Both the position numbers and the translations under genes were made by a program. A DNA stretch of 64,000 nucleotides from UBA4312 sp040266995 (GTDB taxonomy: Bacteria > Bacillota_I > Bacilli_A > Erysipelotrichales > Erysipelotrichaceae): contig JAWRHV010000021.1 of assembly GCA_040266995.1 (NCBI GenBank), positions 20,035 to 84,034 on the forward strand, written 5' to 3'. This document shows, in pieces, positions 33,213-42,516 of the stretch (within the stretch, counting starts at the first letter, position 1; each line of letters starts with the position of its first letter). Under the pieces are notes generated by a model, which was given only the letters and a program-made list of their open reading frames with translations, had not been told where the DNA came from and made no database searches.

Positions 33213-34904
33213 TCATGCATATACAGCATCGATTTTTGCACGGATCTCCTCCAGAGAAATCTCGGTCTTTTCCCCGCTTTCTCTTTCCGTCCATTCCACA
33301 ATACCGTTTTTAATGCCACGACCTACGGTAATACGATAAGGAATACCGATCAATTCCATATCTTTGAATTTAACGCCCGGTCTTTCCTTACGGTCATCAA
33401 AGAGTACTTCATATCCTTTGGACAAACAGTATTCATATAAAGCTTCTGCCTGTTCTTTCTGCTGTGCATCTTTATCACTGATCATTACGATACCTAAACG
33501 ATATGGTGCAATTTCCGCAGGCCAGATCAGGCCCTTGTCATCATTATGCTGTTCAGCAACCGCTGCCATGCATCGTTCCAGACCAATGCCGTAGCTTCCC
33601 ATCCAGACCGGCTGCAGTTGGTTATTGGCATCCATGTAGAACAAATTCATGGATTCTGCATATTTGGTTCCCAGCTTGAACAGATTTCCTACTTCGATAC
33701 CATGCTGGAATGTCAGTTTTTTGCCACAAACCGGACAGATATCGCCTTCTTTTACCTGCGTCAGATCGGCAACCGCTTCCGGCTTAAAATCATCTATATT
33801 GACATTTTCATAGTGATGGTCACTTTTGTTGGCACCAACGATAAAATTCTTCATCTTCAAAATCTGACGATCCATGTATACCGGACAATCAATACCAATA
33901 GGACCGGCAAATCCTACACGTGCATGTGTCACTCTTTCCACATCCTCAAAGGATGCCAATTCCATTTCATTTGCGTTTAACAGTTTCAATGACTTCGTCT
34001 CGTTCAATTCGCGATCACCAGGAATGCAGAAGGCAATGATTTTTCCATCTACGTTATACAACAATGTTTTCACGAAATCCTGCGGTTCTTTCCCAAAGAA
34101 GGCCGCAACTTCTTCAATTGTTTTTGCATTCGGTGTTTCACATAAATGGATGTCTTTTTTTGATTCTTCGGAAGGCTCCATGATATCCATAACTTCCGTA
34201 ATCTCCAGGTTACTTGAATAATCACAGCCTTCACAACCGACAACGATATCCTCCCCGATAGAAGAAATCGCCTGGTACTCTTCCGAGAGCAGACCACCCA
34301 TGGCTCCGGTGTCCGCCTTTACAATTTTATAATCCAAATGTAAACGATCAAATATGCGGCAATATGCATCATACATCAGATCATATTGAGCATCCAGACC
34401 CTGCTGATCAATATCGAACGTATACGCATCTTTCATGATAAATTCCCGAACACGGATCAAGCCATAGCGCGGACGCGTTTCATCACGATACTTTGTCTGG
34501 ATCTGATATAAATTATAAGGAAAATCTTTATAACTGCGCCCATCCATACTGGCAGCTACCGCAAAGAGCTCTTCATGAGTAGGGCCTAATACATACGGCT
34601 TACCATATCGATCCTTTAAAGAAAACATATTCGATCCAAATGCAGCTCTTCGCCCGGATTGAATATATACATCTTCCGGAATCAAAGCCGGCATCAATAA
34701 CTCCTGGGCTCCCTTTGCGTTCATCTCCTGACGTATGATATTTTCAATATTTGCCAATACTCTTTTTCCCATTGGCATGATCATGTACATACCTGTACTG
34801 CTTTTTTTGATCATTCCGGCACGAACCAACAGATTGCTGGATACACTGTCTTCATCCTTGGCATTCTCTCGTAAAGTGTAAAAGAAACTCTTACTTAATC
34901 TCAT
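33213..34904 (-). CDS. proS: Prolyl-tRNA synthetase (bacterial type with editing insertion)
   Basis: Charges tRNA-Pro; class II. 563 residues, the bacterial form. Motif 2 region QIQTKYRDETRPRYGLIRVREFIMKD is present (only part quoted elsewhere), the YbaK-like INS editing domain spans about 225-390, motif 3 GSYGIGLERCMAAV lies near 440, and the anticodon-binding domain follows. GGAGAG precedes the ATG. It overlaps the 3' end of the upstream U32 gene by 14 bases. Confidence 0.97.
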   Translation of the reverse strand: MRLSKSFFYTLRENAKDEDSVSSNLLVRAGMIKKSSTGMYMIMPMGKRVLANIENIIRQEMNAKGAQELLMPALIPEDVYIQSGRRAAFGSNMFSLKDRYGKPYVLGPTHEELFAVAASMDGRSYKDFPYNLYQIQTKYRDETRPRYGLIRVREFIMKDAYTFDIDQQGLDAQYDLMYDAYCRIFDRLHLDYKIVKADTGAMGGLLSEEYQAISSIGEDIVVGCEGCDYSSNLEITEVMDIMEPSEESKKDIHLCETPNAKTIEEVAAFFGKEPQDFVKTLLYNVDGKIIAFCIPGDRELNETKSLKLLNANEMELASFEDVERVTHARVGFAGPIGIDCPVYMDRQILKMKNFIVGANKSDHHYENVNIDDFKPEAVADLTQVKEGDICPVCGKKLTFQHGIEVGNLFKLGTKYAESMNLFYMDANNQLQPVWMGSYGIGLERCMAAVAEQHNDDKGLIWPAEIAPYRLGIVMISDKDAQQKEQAEALYEYCLSKGYEVLFDDRKERPGVKFKDMELIGIPYRITVGRGIKNGIVEWTERESGEKTEISLEEIRAKIDAVYA

Positions 34905-36114
34905 TGATACTCTCTCCTCTTTTTCTAATCATGGCATACTTTTCAATCGGACCATCCCATACTGTTTGTACGATCTGCATCGGCTTGTTACAAACCTCCA
35001 CTTGATTTCCTTCCAAATCAAATATGGAGCCAATCCTTAAAGATGTACTATTGATATGCGGTCCGAATATTTCAACTTGTGTATTCGGGAAGAATTTATT
35101 TTTAACTTGTAAAACAGCTATTTTATCTTCCGCATTATATTCTAACACAAAAGCCACATACTCTTGTGTAACAATTTCATCATGATCCTGGTATAATTGC
35201 ACCTTTTCATCCGGTAAACCTTGATAAAATCCCGGGCCGGTCGGTCGATTCTCGGCTTTGGCAATTTCATTTTGCACCCTTTGTATAACGTCATCAGAGG
35301 CATCACCATGTTCATAGATCCAGTCAATCAAATGACGGTAACTGGAAACAACCGTTGCCAGATAATACGCGGATTTCATTCTTCCTTCAATCTTTAAAGA
35401 AGCAACCCCCATCTTGATAAAATCTTGAATATAGGTTACAGCCTGCAGATCCTTACTGGACATGGAAAACAGATTTTCCGGGATACTGATTTCTTTCTCC
35501 TGCTCCATCAGATGGTATTTCCACCGACAACTTTGGGCACACCCACCTCGGTTTGCATCTCTTAAGGTCATGTGATTTGATAGTACGCAGCGCCCCGAAT
35601 AAGAGATACACATACCCCCATGGATAAATACCTCGATCTGTAATACATTTTGTTCACATATATTACGGATTTGTTCAAGCCCACATTCTCTGGCCAGAAC
35701 CACTCGGTCCATTCCTTGTTTCTTCCAGAACGCCACAGCCTGTGAGTTTGTCGTCGAATGCTGCGTTGATACATGCACTTCAAACCGACAGCCCAGTTGT
35801 TTGGCCATCCGCATGATCGCCGGACTGGCTACTATTATGGCATGGACACCTATAGCATCCAGTGTCAGTAAATAGTCTTTCAGCCCTTCCAGATCATCCG
35901 GATGCGGCAGCATGTTGACCGTCACATGAACACGGGCATGGTGTTCATTGGCAAACTGTACAAGTTCACGGATATCGTTTATGTCAAAATTGCTTGCGCG
36001 ACTGCGCAAAGAAAACTGCTTCCCCCCGATGTATACAGCATCGGCTCCATACAGAATAGCAATTTTCGCTTTTTCAAGGTTTCCGGCCGGCGCTAATAAT
36101 TCAATTTTATTCAT
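34891..36114 (-). CDS. trhP2: Peptidase U32 family tRNA hydroxylase, TrhP2-like (YrrO)
   Basis: In Bacillus the paired U32 proteins YrrN/YrrO (TrhP1/TrhP2) hydroxylate U34 of tRNAs using prephenate. This 407-residue protein has LAPAGNLEKAKIAILYGADA at the start, FIHGGMCISYSGRCVLSNHM near 165, and the Cys-rich RGGCAQSCRWKYHL near 190. The U32 C-terminal beta domain with NKFFPNTQVEIFGP is complete. AAGGAG precedes the ATG. It overlaps trhP1 by eight bases and proS by 14 bases. Confidence 0.88.
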   Translation of the reverse strand: MNKIELLAPAGNLEKAKIAILYGADAVYIGGKQFSLRSRASNFDINDIRELVQFANEHHARVHVTVNMLPHPDDLEGLKDYLLTLDAIGVHAIIVASPAIMRMAKQLGCRFEVHVSTQHSTTNSQAVAFWKKQGMDRVVLARECGLEQIRNICEQNVLQIEVFIHGGMCISYSGRCVLSNHMTLRDANRGGCAQSCRWKYHLMEQEKEISIPENLFSMSSKDLQAVTYIQDFIKMGVASLKIEGRMKSAYYLATVVSSYRHLIDWIYEHGDASDDVIQRVQNEIAKAENRPTGPGFYQGLPDEKVQLYQDHDEIVTQEYVAFVLEYNAEDKIAVLQVKNKFFPNTQVEIFGPHINSTSLRIGSIFDLEGNQVEVCNKPMQIVQTVWDGPIEKYAMIRKRGESINEIK

Positions 36115-36952
36115 GATCCGGCTCCTTTACTTTCGTTGTCATCTGGTGGTACCAATGATCCGATCCCACAGAAGGTCTTTGTTTATTCTGTATACACTTC
36201 ATCAGATCCAGTGTCCACTGGTCATCGAAAAAGATGGAATCAATGCGAAACCTCTGGATTCCCGCTTTCTTTAAGACTGGCATTTGATCAAAGCTGTTGA
36301 TCGGCTGCTCACTGAATATGTATGTGCCGTTTTTATCTTCATATATCGGCATACGTGCCGTCCGTGTCTGTTCAATCAGATCCAGACGCTGTCCTTTATA
36401 AATATACTTGGAATCAATCGCTTTTAGATAATTACTTATCAATGATCGACGAGAATATAGAATACTGAAATAACCAAAAGCCAGAATTTCAACATTTGCG
36501 TTCTCAGCGGCAATATTCAAAATTTCCTCTAATGAGAGCTCGTGTGCCAGACATACGGCATGCATGCCCTGATCTATATAAAAATCCACATCCATGGCAT
36601 TTGTCATTAAGGTTTCCGGCTGATAGATCAGCTCCATTGGAAGATGCATGGACTGCACGATCTCCATGATTCCTTCATCGGCTATATAAATCCCATCCAC
36701 ACCAATTGCCTGGTAGGACAGCAATAGTTTCTTAATATCTTCAAGCTCCTGCTGCTCGATCAACTTAAGGCAATTCATATATAAACGGATATTATGCGCA
36801 TCACAAGTGCTTTTCCATATTTTTAATTCATCCAAGTCAACTTGTTTACACGCTCGCACAGAAAAACCTTTTGCACCAAGCAGAATGGCATCAATACCTG
36901 CTTTGGAAAATTGTTCAACAGAGTTTATATCATAAACAGTCGCAATAATCAT
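36107..36952 (-). CDS. trhP1: Peptidase U32 family protein, TrhP1-like (YrrN)
   Basis: Shorter partner of the U32 pair, 281 residues: barrel only, without the C-terminal domain. Seen: ILLGAKGFSVRACKQVDLDE near 24, AFGYFSILYSRRSLISNY near 155. The four-Cys cluster of the longer partner is absent. The start at 36952 (MIIATVYDINSVEQFS) follows GGAGG by four bases; an ATG ten codons upstream falls in the leader. First gene of the trhP1-trhP2-proS unit. Confidence 0.84.
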   Translation of the reverse strand: MIIATVYDINSVEQFSKAGIDAILLGAKGFSVRACKQVDLDELKIWKSTCDAHNIRLYMNCLKLIEQQELEDIKKLLLSYQAIGVDGIYIADEGIMEIVQSMHLPMELIYQPETLMTNAMDVDFYIDQGMHAVCLAHELSLEEILNIAAENANVEILAFGYFSILYSRRSLISNYLKAIDSKYIYKGQRLDLIEQTRTARMPIYEDKNGTYIFSEQPINSFDQMPVLKKAGIQRFRIDSIFFDDQWTLDLMKCIQNKQRPSVGSDHWYHQMTTKVKEPDHE

Positions 36953-36970
36953 AGTGCCTCCATAATGAAT

Positions 36971-36979
36971 ATAGTGTAA
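36971..36979 (-). promoter_or_regulatory. Extended -10 promoter of trhP1-trhP2-proS
   Basis: TGTTACACT on the minus strand, 18 bases before the trhP1 ATG. The -35 region is not convincing. Confidence 0.45.
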
Positions 36980-37017
36980 CACAATTTATGATTCATGGAT
37001 AAAATTAAAACTGTTTC

Positions 37018-37047
37018 TTGAACTTTATAGGATACCAAATGTATAAT
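37018..37047 (+). promoter_or_regulatory. Promoter of icd
   Basis: TTGAAC, 18 bases, TATAAT on the plus strand, 27 bases before the icd ATG. Confidence 0.78.
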
Positions 37048-37074
37048 GTTTCCGTATTTAGGAGGATTTTGATT

Positions 37075-38283
37075 ATGGATAGAATTAAGATGAAAACCCC
37101 ATTGGTCGAAATGGATGGCGATGAGATGACACGTATCCTATGGCAGCAGATCAAAGATGAGCTGATTCTGCCATATGTCGATTTGAAAGTTGACTATTAT
37201 GATCTTGGTCTTGAAAATCGTGATGCAACCAATGATCAGGTAACCATTGATGCAGCAAATGCCAATAAAAAGTATGGTGTTTCCGTAAAATGTGCTACCA
37301 TTACACCCAATGCACAACGAGTAGAAGAATATCATCTTAAAAAAATGTGGAAAAGTCCCAATGGTACGATCCGCGCTATTTTGGATGGCACTGTCTTCCG
37401 CGCCCCAATAATGATCGACCCGATCAAACCGGTTGTCAATAACTGGAAATATCCTATCACCATTGCCCGACATGCATACGGTGATGTTTACAGAGCCACG
37501 GAAATTAAAGTAGATAAACCAGGAAAAGCGGTACTGTCATTCACCGATGAAGATGGCAATACACAGTCTCAAGAGATTTTCACTTTTGAAGGTGCCGGTA
37601 TCGTACAAGGTCAATACAATAAAGATGATAGTATTGAAAGTTTCGCCCGCAGCTGTTTCAACTACGCTCTGGATTGCAAACAGGATCTGTGGTTTGGAGC
37701 CAAAGATACTATTTCTAAAACCTACGATCATCGCTTTAAAGACATCTTTCAGGAAATCTATGATAATGAATACAAAGAATCCTTTGAAAAAAATCATATT
37801 ACCTATTTTTATAGTCTGATCGACGATATCGTTGCTCGTATCATCCGAAGTGAAGGCGGTATGATCTGGGCATGTAAGAATTATGATGGGGATGTAATGA
37901 GTGATATGGTCTCCACCGCTTTTGGTTCTTTGGCTATGATGACCAGTGTATTGGTAAGCCCGGAAGGCAATTATGAATACGAAGCAGCTCACGGAACAGT
38001 AACACGCCATTATTACAAGTATCTAAAAGGTGAAAAAACCTCCACCAATCCAATTGCCACAATATTTGCATGGACCGGTGCTCTCTATAAACGAGGAGAA
38101 AAAGACGATTTGCCGGAATTGATGCAATTTGCCAAAAAATTGGAACAAGCTTGTCTGGATACATTAAACGAAGGAATCATGACAAAGGATCTATGCCCAT
38201 TGGCCATTGGTATCTGCACAACACAAGTCAATACCGATGAGTTCATTCAGGCAATCCGCCAACATTTAGACGCACTTTTATAG
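37075..38283 (+). CDS. icd: Isocitrate dehydrogenase (NADP+), eukaryotic-like dimeric type
   Basis: Oxidises isocitrate to 2-oxoglutarate, likely for glutamate synthesis since no other citric-acid-cycle genes are here. 402 residues, close to mitochondrial/cytosolic IDH and unlike E. coli Icd. Seen: VEMDGDEMTRILWQ near 11, SPNGTIRAILDGTVFRAPI near 94 (substrate loop), FARSCFNYALDCKQDLWFGAK, YEAAHGTVTRHYY near 310 and TNPIATIFAWTGAL. GGAGG lies nine bases before the ATG; the frame opens 19 codons earlier but that stretch is the promoter. Confidence 0.96.
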   Translation: MDRIKMKTPLVEMDGDEMTRILWQQIKDELILPYVDLKVDYYDLGLENRDATNDQVTIDAANANKKYGVSVKCATITPNAQRVEEYHLKKMWKSPNGTIRAILDGTVFRAPIMIDPIKPVVNNWKYPITIARHAYGDVYRATEIKVDKPGKAVLSFTDEDGNTQSQEIFTFEGAGIVQGQYNKDDSIESFARSCFNYALDCKQDLWFGAKDTISKTYDHRFKDIFQEIYDNEYKESFEKNHITYFYSLIDDIVARIIRSEGGMIWACKNYDGDVMSDMVSTAFGSLAMMTSVLVSPEGNYEYEAAHGTVTRHYYKYLKGEKTSTNPIATIFAWTGALYKRGEKDDLPELMQFAKKLEQACLDTLNEGIMTKDLCPLAIGICTTQVNTDEFIQAIRQHLDALL

Positions 38284-38308
38284 AAGCTTCCATCAGGAAG
38301 CTTTTTTT
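38284..38308 (+). terminator. Terminator of icd
   Basis: AAGCTTCC / GGAAGCTT, loop ATCA, T run. Confidence 0.88.
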
Positions 38309-38317
38309 GTACGACAT

Positions 38318-38344
38318 AAAAAAACAGGGATTTCAATCCCTGTT
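38318..38344 (-). terminator. Terminator of nifJ
   Basis: AACAGGGATT / AATCCCTGTT stem with T run on the minus strand. Confidence 0.88.
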
Positions 38345-38356
38345 TTCTATTAAAAA

Positions 38357-41300
38357 TTATTCACCTTTTTCAGCTAAGCTTTCTAAACGATGACGACGAC
38401 GCTGTGCATCGGCTTTACATTGTTCGAATAATTCTTTAGCACCATCTGGTCCTTTCAAACGAGCCAGCTGGTTGAATCGAGTTTCTCTCATCATGAAGGC
38501 TTCCATCTTATCCCAATCTGGTTCCTTAGAATCGATTGTCAGATGTTGTTCAGCACGTGGATCATAACGATACAGAGTTACATAACCACAGTCTACAGCA
38601 TCACGCTGTACTTGCTGATGGATGCTCATTCCACCCTTAATATGATGTTCAGCACATGGTGCATAAGCAATGATCAAAGATGGTCCATTGTAGCTTTCAG
38701 CTTCCTGGAATGCTTTCAAAGTCTGCATCTTGTTAGCACCCATACATACCTGTGCTACATATACATGACCATAAGTCATAGCAATCTGACCTAAGTCTTT
38801 CTTAGAAGTTGTCTTACCACCGGCAGCAAACTTAGCGATGGATGCACGCTGGCTGGATTTACTGGACTGTCCACCTGTATTAGAGTAAACTTCAGTATCC
38901 AGGACCAGGATATTAACATTTACATTGTTAGCTAATACATGGTCAACTCCACCGTAACCGATATCGTAAGACCATCCGTCACCACCAACGATCCATACTG
39001 ATTTTTCAACCAGATCTTCGTCAGCCAGTGCCTTAACAGCTTCGTTTTCTTCTTTTGCAGCTAATTCCTTGATCTGCGGTGCCAGTGTACGCTGTGCATC
39101 TTTATCGGATTTAGCAGCTAAGTATTCTTCAAACAACGCTTTCAGTTCTGCGCTAACAGAATCCATATTCTCTTCTACTGTACGGTAGATCTTAGCCATC
39201 TTATAGTTTTCAGCTAATGCCATACCATAACCGTATTCAGCATTGTCTTCGAATAACGAGTTAGCCCAAGCAACACCTTGTCCATCTTTATCTGTTACAA
39301 ATGGAGTACTTGGAGTAGCACCACAGTAAATAGAAGAACATCCTGTTGCGTTGGCGATCATCATATCTTTACCAAACAGCTGAGATGCTAAACGGTAATA
39401 AGGAGTTTCACCACATCCCGGACAAGAACCGGATACTTCAAAGTAAGGCATCAAGAACTGAGAACCTTTAATCGTGCTCTTCGCAAACATTTTGCTTTCA
39501 GCAGCCAGTTTATCTTGTTTGTATTCTGTTTCTTTGTATAAGTAATCAGCTAATGCATCTTCGTCCATCTTGTCGTGGATGTCTACCATCTTCAATGCTT
39601 TTTCTCCACGTTTTCCTGGACATTCTTTTGCACACAGACCACATCCAACACAGTTCGATGGTGATACCTGAACACGGAATGCCATGTTCTGGCTCTTAAT
39701 ACCCATCAAAGGTAAAGTTGCAAATTCCTGAGGTGCATTGGCAACTTCTTCTTCCGTCAACGCAAATGTACGAATTGTAGCATGCGGACAAACGAAAGAA
39801 CAGATACCACACTGGATACAGTTATCCGGATTCCAATCAGGAACCATTGTCGCAATCGCACGTTTTTCCTTAAAGCTTGCATTTGGCTGCATTGTTCCAT
39901 CCAATACACCAAATTTAGTAAAGGAGCTAACTGGCATATCATATCCTTCCAGAGCATTGATACGTCCAGCGTATTCATCCCAGTAAGGATCTCCGGTCAT
40001 TTCTCTTAATGAACCGAATGGTAATTCAGCCCATGCTGGATCTACAGCTACTTCTACCAATCCGTCTTTTCCGGCATCGATTGCTTTGTAGTTCAGGTTA
40101 ACAATGTCATCACCCTTTTTACCATAAGACTTTTTAGCGAATTTCTTCATTAAGTCAATGGAAGTTTCCAAAGGCATGATCTGTTCATTCAACGCAAAGA
40201 ATGCAGACTGCAGAATTGTATTGGTACGACGACCCATACCGATTTCCATCGCAATCTTCGTTGCATTGATAATATAGAATTTAGCTTCCTGCTGTGCCAA
40301 ACGTGCTTTTAAGCGGTTAGGCATACGTTTAACGATTTCATCTTTATCAAATGTTGTATTTAATAAGAATGTTCCACCCTTCTTCAATCCTCGGGCAACA
40401 TCATATTTAAACATGTATGTATCCAAAGATACAGAGATAAAGTCAGCGTTATTTACATAGTAAGTAGAGTGGATCGGAGATTTTCCGAAACGCAAGTGGG
40501 AACGAGTAACACCACCGGCTTTTTTAGAGTCATATGCAAAGTAACCTTGTGCATATTGATCTGTATTATCACCAATGATCTTGATCGTGTTCTTGTTAGC
40601 ACCTACTGTACCATCAGATCCAAGACCCCAGAACAGACAAGCTGTTGCATCGGATTCAATCTGATAATCCGGATCAACCGGTAATGATGTATAAGTTACA
40701 TCATCATTGATACCAATTGTGAAACCAGTCTTGATTTCATCTGCTTTTAAGTAATCAAATACAGCTTTGATCTGGTTTGGCTGTGTATCGTGAGAACCTA
40801 ATCCATAACGTCCACCGATAATTTCAATACCAGTACCATTCAATGCAGCCAATACATCCAGGTACAGAGGCTCACCGATTGAACCTGTTTCTTTTGTACG
40901 GTCTAATACCGCAATACGTTTTACGCTTTCCGGTAAAACGGCCTTTAAGTATTTAACAGAGAACGGACGGTACAAATGCACTTTGATCATACCAACCTTT
41001 TCGCCCTTAGATACTAAGTCGTTAACAACTTCTCCAGCTGCTTCACTGGCAGAACCCATAACAACCAGGACACGTTCAGCATCCGGCGCACCCGTGTAAG
41101 TAAACGGAGCGTATTCACGTCCGGTGATTTCACTGATCTTCTTCATGTAATCAGCTACTACATCAGGAACTGCTTCATAATGTTTATTTCGAGCTTCTAC
41201 ACTTGGGAAGAAGATATCATCATTCTCGTTAGCACCACGTGTAACCGGATTTGTGTGCGGATCCATAGCACGATTTCTGAAATCTTCCAATGCATCCCAA

Positions 41301-41887
41301 TCAAGCAGATCCTTATAAAGATCCGTGTCAAATACTTCCACTTTATGAACTTCATGACTCGTACGGAAACCATCATGGAAGTGTAAGAATGGAACATGAC
41401 ACTTGATTGCTGCTAAGTGAGCAACACCAGCTAGATCCATAGCTTCCTGTACGGAATGGCTTGACAACATACAGATACCAGTCTGACGAACTGCGTAAAC
41501 ATCTTCGTGATCACCAAAGATATTCAAAGAACGACTGGCCAAAGAACGTGCTGCAACATGAAGTACTGCAGGCATGTTTTCACCAACCCATTTATAGATG
41601 TTTGGAATCATCAATAATAAACCTTGGCTGGCTGTGAAAGTAGTTGCTAAAGTTCCCGCCTGAACTGCACCGTGAACAGCACCGGAAGCTCCCGCTTCGG
41701 ACTGGAGTTCGGCGATTTTTACAACTTCACCAAATACATTTTTGCGTCCTTGATTTGCCCATTCGTCCATAACTTCCGCCATTGGAGAAGATGGAGTAAT
41801 AGGATAAATACAACTCAATTCGGTAAGCGCATACGCATTATGAGCGGCTGCAGTATTACCGTCCATGGACATAAATTTTTTTGCCAT
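38357..41887 (-). CDS. nifJ: Pyruvate:ferredoxin (flavodoxin) oxidoreductase
   Basis: Oxidises pyruvate to acetyl-CoA and CO2, reducing ferredoxin; the main anaerobic route from pyruvate. Single-chain enzyme of 1176 residues, full length. Domains: pyruvate-binding N-terminus with ALTELSCIYPITPSSPMAE; domain II near 260-400; gamma domain; 2x[4Fe-4S] domain with CIQCGICSFVCP near 690 and CVGCGLCAKECPG near 745; TPP domain with the proximal cluster Cys in GSCPGCGETPYYRL near 820 and GGDGWSYDIGYGGVDH near 970. An oxygen-sensitive enzyme, so it points to anaerobic life. GGAGG is 11 bases before the ATG, slightly far. Confidence 0.98.
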   Translation of the reverse strand: MAKKFMSMDGNTAAAHNAYALTELSCIYPITPSSPMAEVMDEWANQGRKNVFGEVVKIAELQSEAGASGAVHGAVQAGTLATTFTASQGLLLMIPNIYKWVGENMPAVLHVAARSLASRSLNIFGDHEDVYAVRQTGICMLSSHSVQEAMDLAGVAHLAAIKCHVPFLHFHDGFRTSHEVHKVEVFDTDLYKDLLDWDALEDFRNRAMDPHTNPVTRGANENDDIFFPSVEARNKHYEAVPDVVADYMKKISEITGREYAPFTYTGAPDAERVLVVMGSASEAAGEVVNDLVSKGEKVGMIKVHLYRPFSVKYLKAVLPESVKRIAVLDRTKETGSIGEPLYLDVLAALNGTGIEIIGGRYGLGSHDTQPNQIKAVFDYLKADEIKTGFTIGINDDVTYTSLPVDPDYQIESDATACLFWGLGSDGTVGANKNTIKIIGDNTDQYAQGYFAYDSKKAGGVTRSHLRFGKSPIHSTYYVNNADFISVSLDTYMFKYDVARGLKKGGTFLLNTTFDKDEIVKRMPNRLKARLAQQEAKFYIINATKIAMEIGMGRRTNTILQSAFFALNEQIMPLETSIDLMKKFAKKSYGKKGDDIVNLNYKAIDAGKDGLVEVAVDPAWAELPFGSLREMTGDPYWDEYAGRINALEGYDMPVSSFTKFGVLDGTMQPNASFKEKRAIATMVPDWNPDNCIQCGICSFVCPHATIRTFALTEEEVANAPQEFATLPLMGIKSQNMAFRVQVSPSNCVGCGLCAKECPGKRGEKALKMVDIHDKMDEDALADYLYKETEYKQDKLAAESKMFAKSTIKGSQFLMPYFEVSGSCPGCGETPYYRLASQLFGKDMMIANATGCSSIYCGATPSTPFVTDKDGQGVAWANSLFEDNAEYGYGMALAENYKMAKIYRTVEENMDSVSAELKALFEEYLAAKSDKDAQRTLAPQIKELAAKEENEAVKALADEDLVEKSVWIVGGDGWSYDIGYGGVDHVLANNVNVNILVLDTEVYSNTGGQSSKSSQRASIAKFAAGGKTTSKKDLGQIAMTYGHVYVAQVCMGANKMQTLKAFQEAESYNGPSLIIAYAPCAEHHIKGGMSIHQQVQRDAVDCGYVTLYRYDPRAEQHLTIDSKEPDWDKMEAFMMRETRFNQLARLKGPDGAKELFEQCKADAQRRRHRLESLAEKGE

Positions 41888-41934
41888 TACAATATTTTCC
41901 TCCTTAAGATTGTTTGGTAAGATAAACCACTATA

Positions 41935-41963
41935 ATTATACGGATTTTGTTATAATTTTTAAA
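41935..41963 (-). promoter_or_regulatory. Promoter of nifJ
   Basis: TTTAAA, 17 bases, TATAAT on the minus strand; about 48 bases of leader space before the nifJ ATG. Confidence 0.62.
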
Positions 41964-42133
41964 GACCATTTCCAAGATAACTTCGCTTTTCAGTAAGTTA
42001 TAACTAATTTTTTTAATTCTCGCCTTTTCCATATTAAATGTGGCTAATTCTTATAAATATTTCTTCTTTTCTTTTTTAGAAAGGCTTTCTGCACCTTTGT
42101 TATTCTATCCTTCCTTGTTTTAATACTTTCAAA

Positions 42134-42149
42134 TAAAACGGGCGTTTTA
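42134..42149. promoter_or_regulatory. Candidate operator, perfect 16-base inverted repeat
   Basis: TAAAACG and CGTTTTA separated by GG, ending two bases before the nfu -35 box. Regulator unknown. Confidence 0.45.
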
Positions 42150-42150
42150 G

Positions 42151-42178
42151 TTGCATATTTTATAAAAATAATTATATT
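42151..42178 (+). promoter_or_regulatory. Promoter of nfu
   Basis: TTGCAT, 16 bases, TATATT on the plus strand, 29 bases before the nfu ATG. Confidence 0.65.
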
Positions 42179-42207
42179 AATAAAGTGAAATCAAGGAGCA
42201 TGATGTT

Positions 42208-42465
42208 ATGAGCGAACAAAATTCAACAGAAGAAATCATTCCAACCAAGGAACAAGTACAAGCCTGTATCGATAAAATCAGACCTTACATCCAGCAAGAC
42301 GGAGGCGATGTCGAATTACTGGGTATCGATGAAAACAATATTGTATATGTTGCTTTCCAAGGTGCCTGCTCCGGCTGTTTTATGGCCGTTGAAGATTTCT
42401 CGAGCGGCATTCGATTATTGATACTGGATGAAGTACCAGGTGTACGGGATGTTATGTTAGTTTAA
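42208..42465 (+). CDS. NifU-like C-terminal domain (Nfu) Fe-S scaffold protein
   Basis: 85-residue Fe-S carrier. Motif IRPYIQQDGGDVELLGID leads into GACSGCFMA with the cluster-binding CxxC at about residues 53-56. The typical GCPMS after the CxxC is GCFMA here. AAGGAG precedes the ATG. Placed divergently from nifJ, which needs three [4Fe-4S] clusters, a sensible partner. Confidence 0.9.
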   Translation: MSEQNSTEEIIPTKEQVQACIDKIRPYIQQDGGDVELLGIDENNIVYVAFQGACSGCFMAVEDFSSGIRLLILDEVPGVRDVMLV

Positions 42466-42475
42466 AAAACAATGA

Positions 42476-42516
42476 AAAAGAGGGTACAGTTTCAATGACT
42501 GTATCCTCTCTTTTTT
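42476..42516. terminator. Bidirectional terminator between nfu and esterase gene
   Basis: AGAGGGTACAGT / ACTGTATCCTCT stem flanked by A run and T run. Confidence 0.82.

Larger units (their letters stand above)
41888..42207. other. Divergent regulatory region between nifJ and nfu
   Basis: No gene in these 320 bases. It contains the nifJ promoter (41935-41963), the nfu promoter (42151-42178), and a 16-base inverted repeat TAAAACG-GG-CGTTTTA at 42134-42149. An ATAACTT/AAGTTAT pair with an 11-base spacer lies just upstream of the nifJ promoter (about 41978-42003). The middle (about 42010-42120) is AT-rich and otherwise unassigned. Confidence 0.6.

Noticed and set aside
37018..37074. 19-codon upstream extension of icd
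   Set aside because: It overlaps the -35 and -10 boxes and has no ribosome binding site; GGAGG fits the start at 37075.
38543..38794. Plus-strand frame inside nifJ and many others like it in ppdK, valS, proS and nifJ
   Set aside because: Antisense shadows of strongly conserved genes, without ribosome binding sites or recognisable products.
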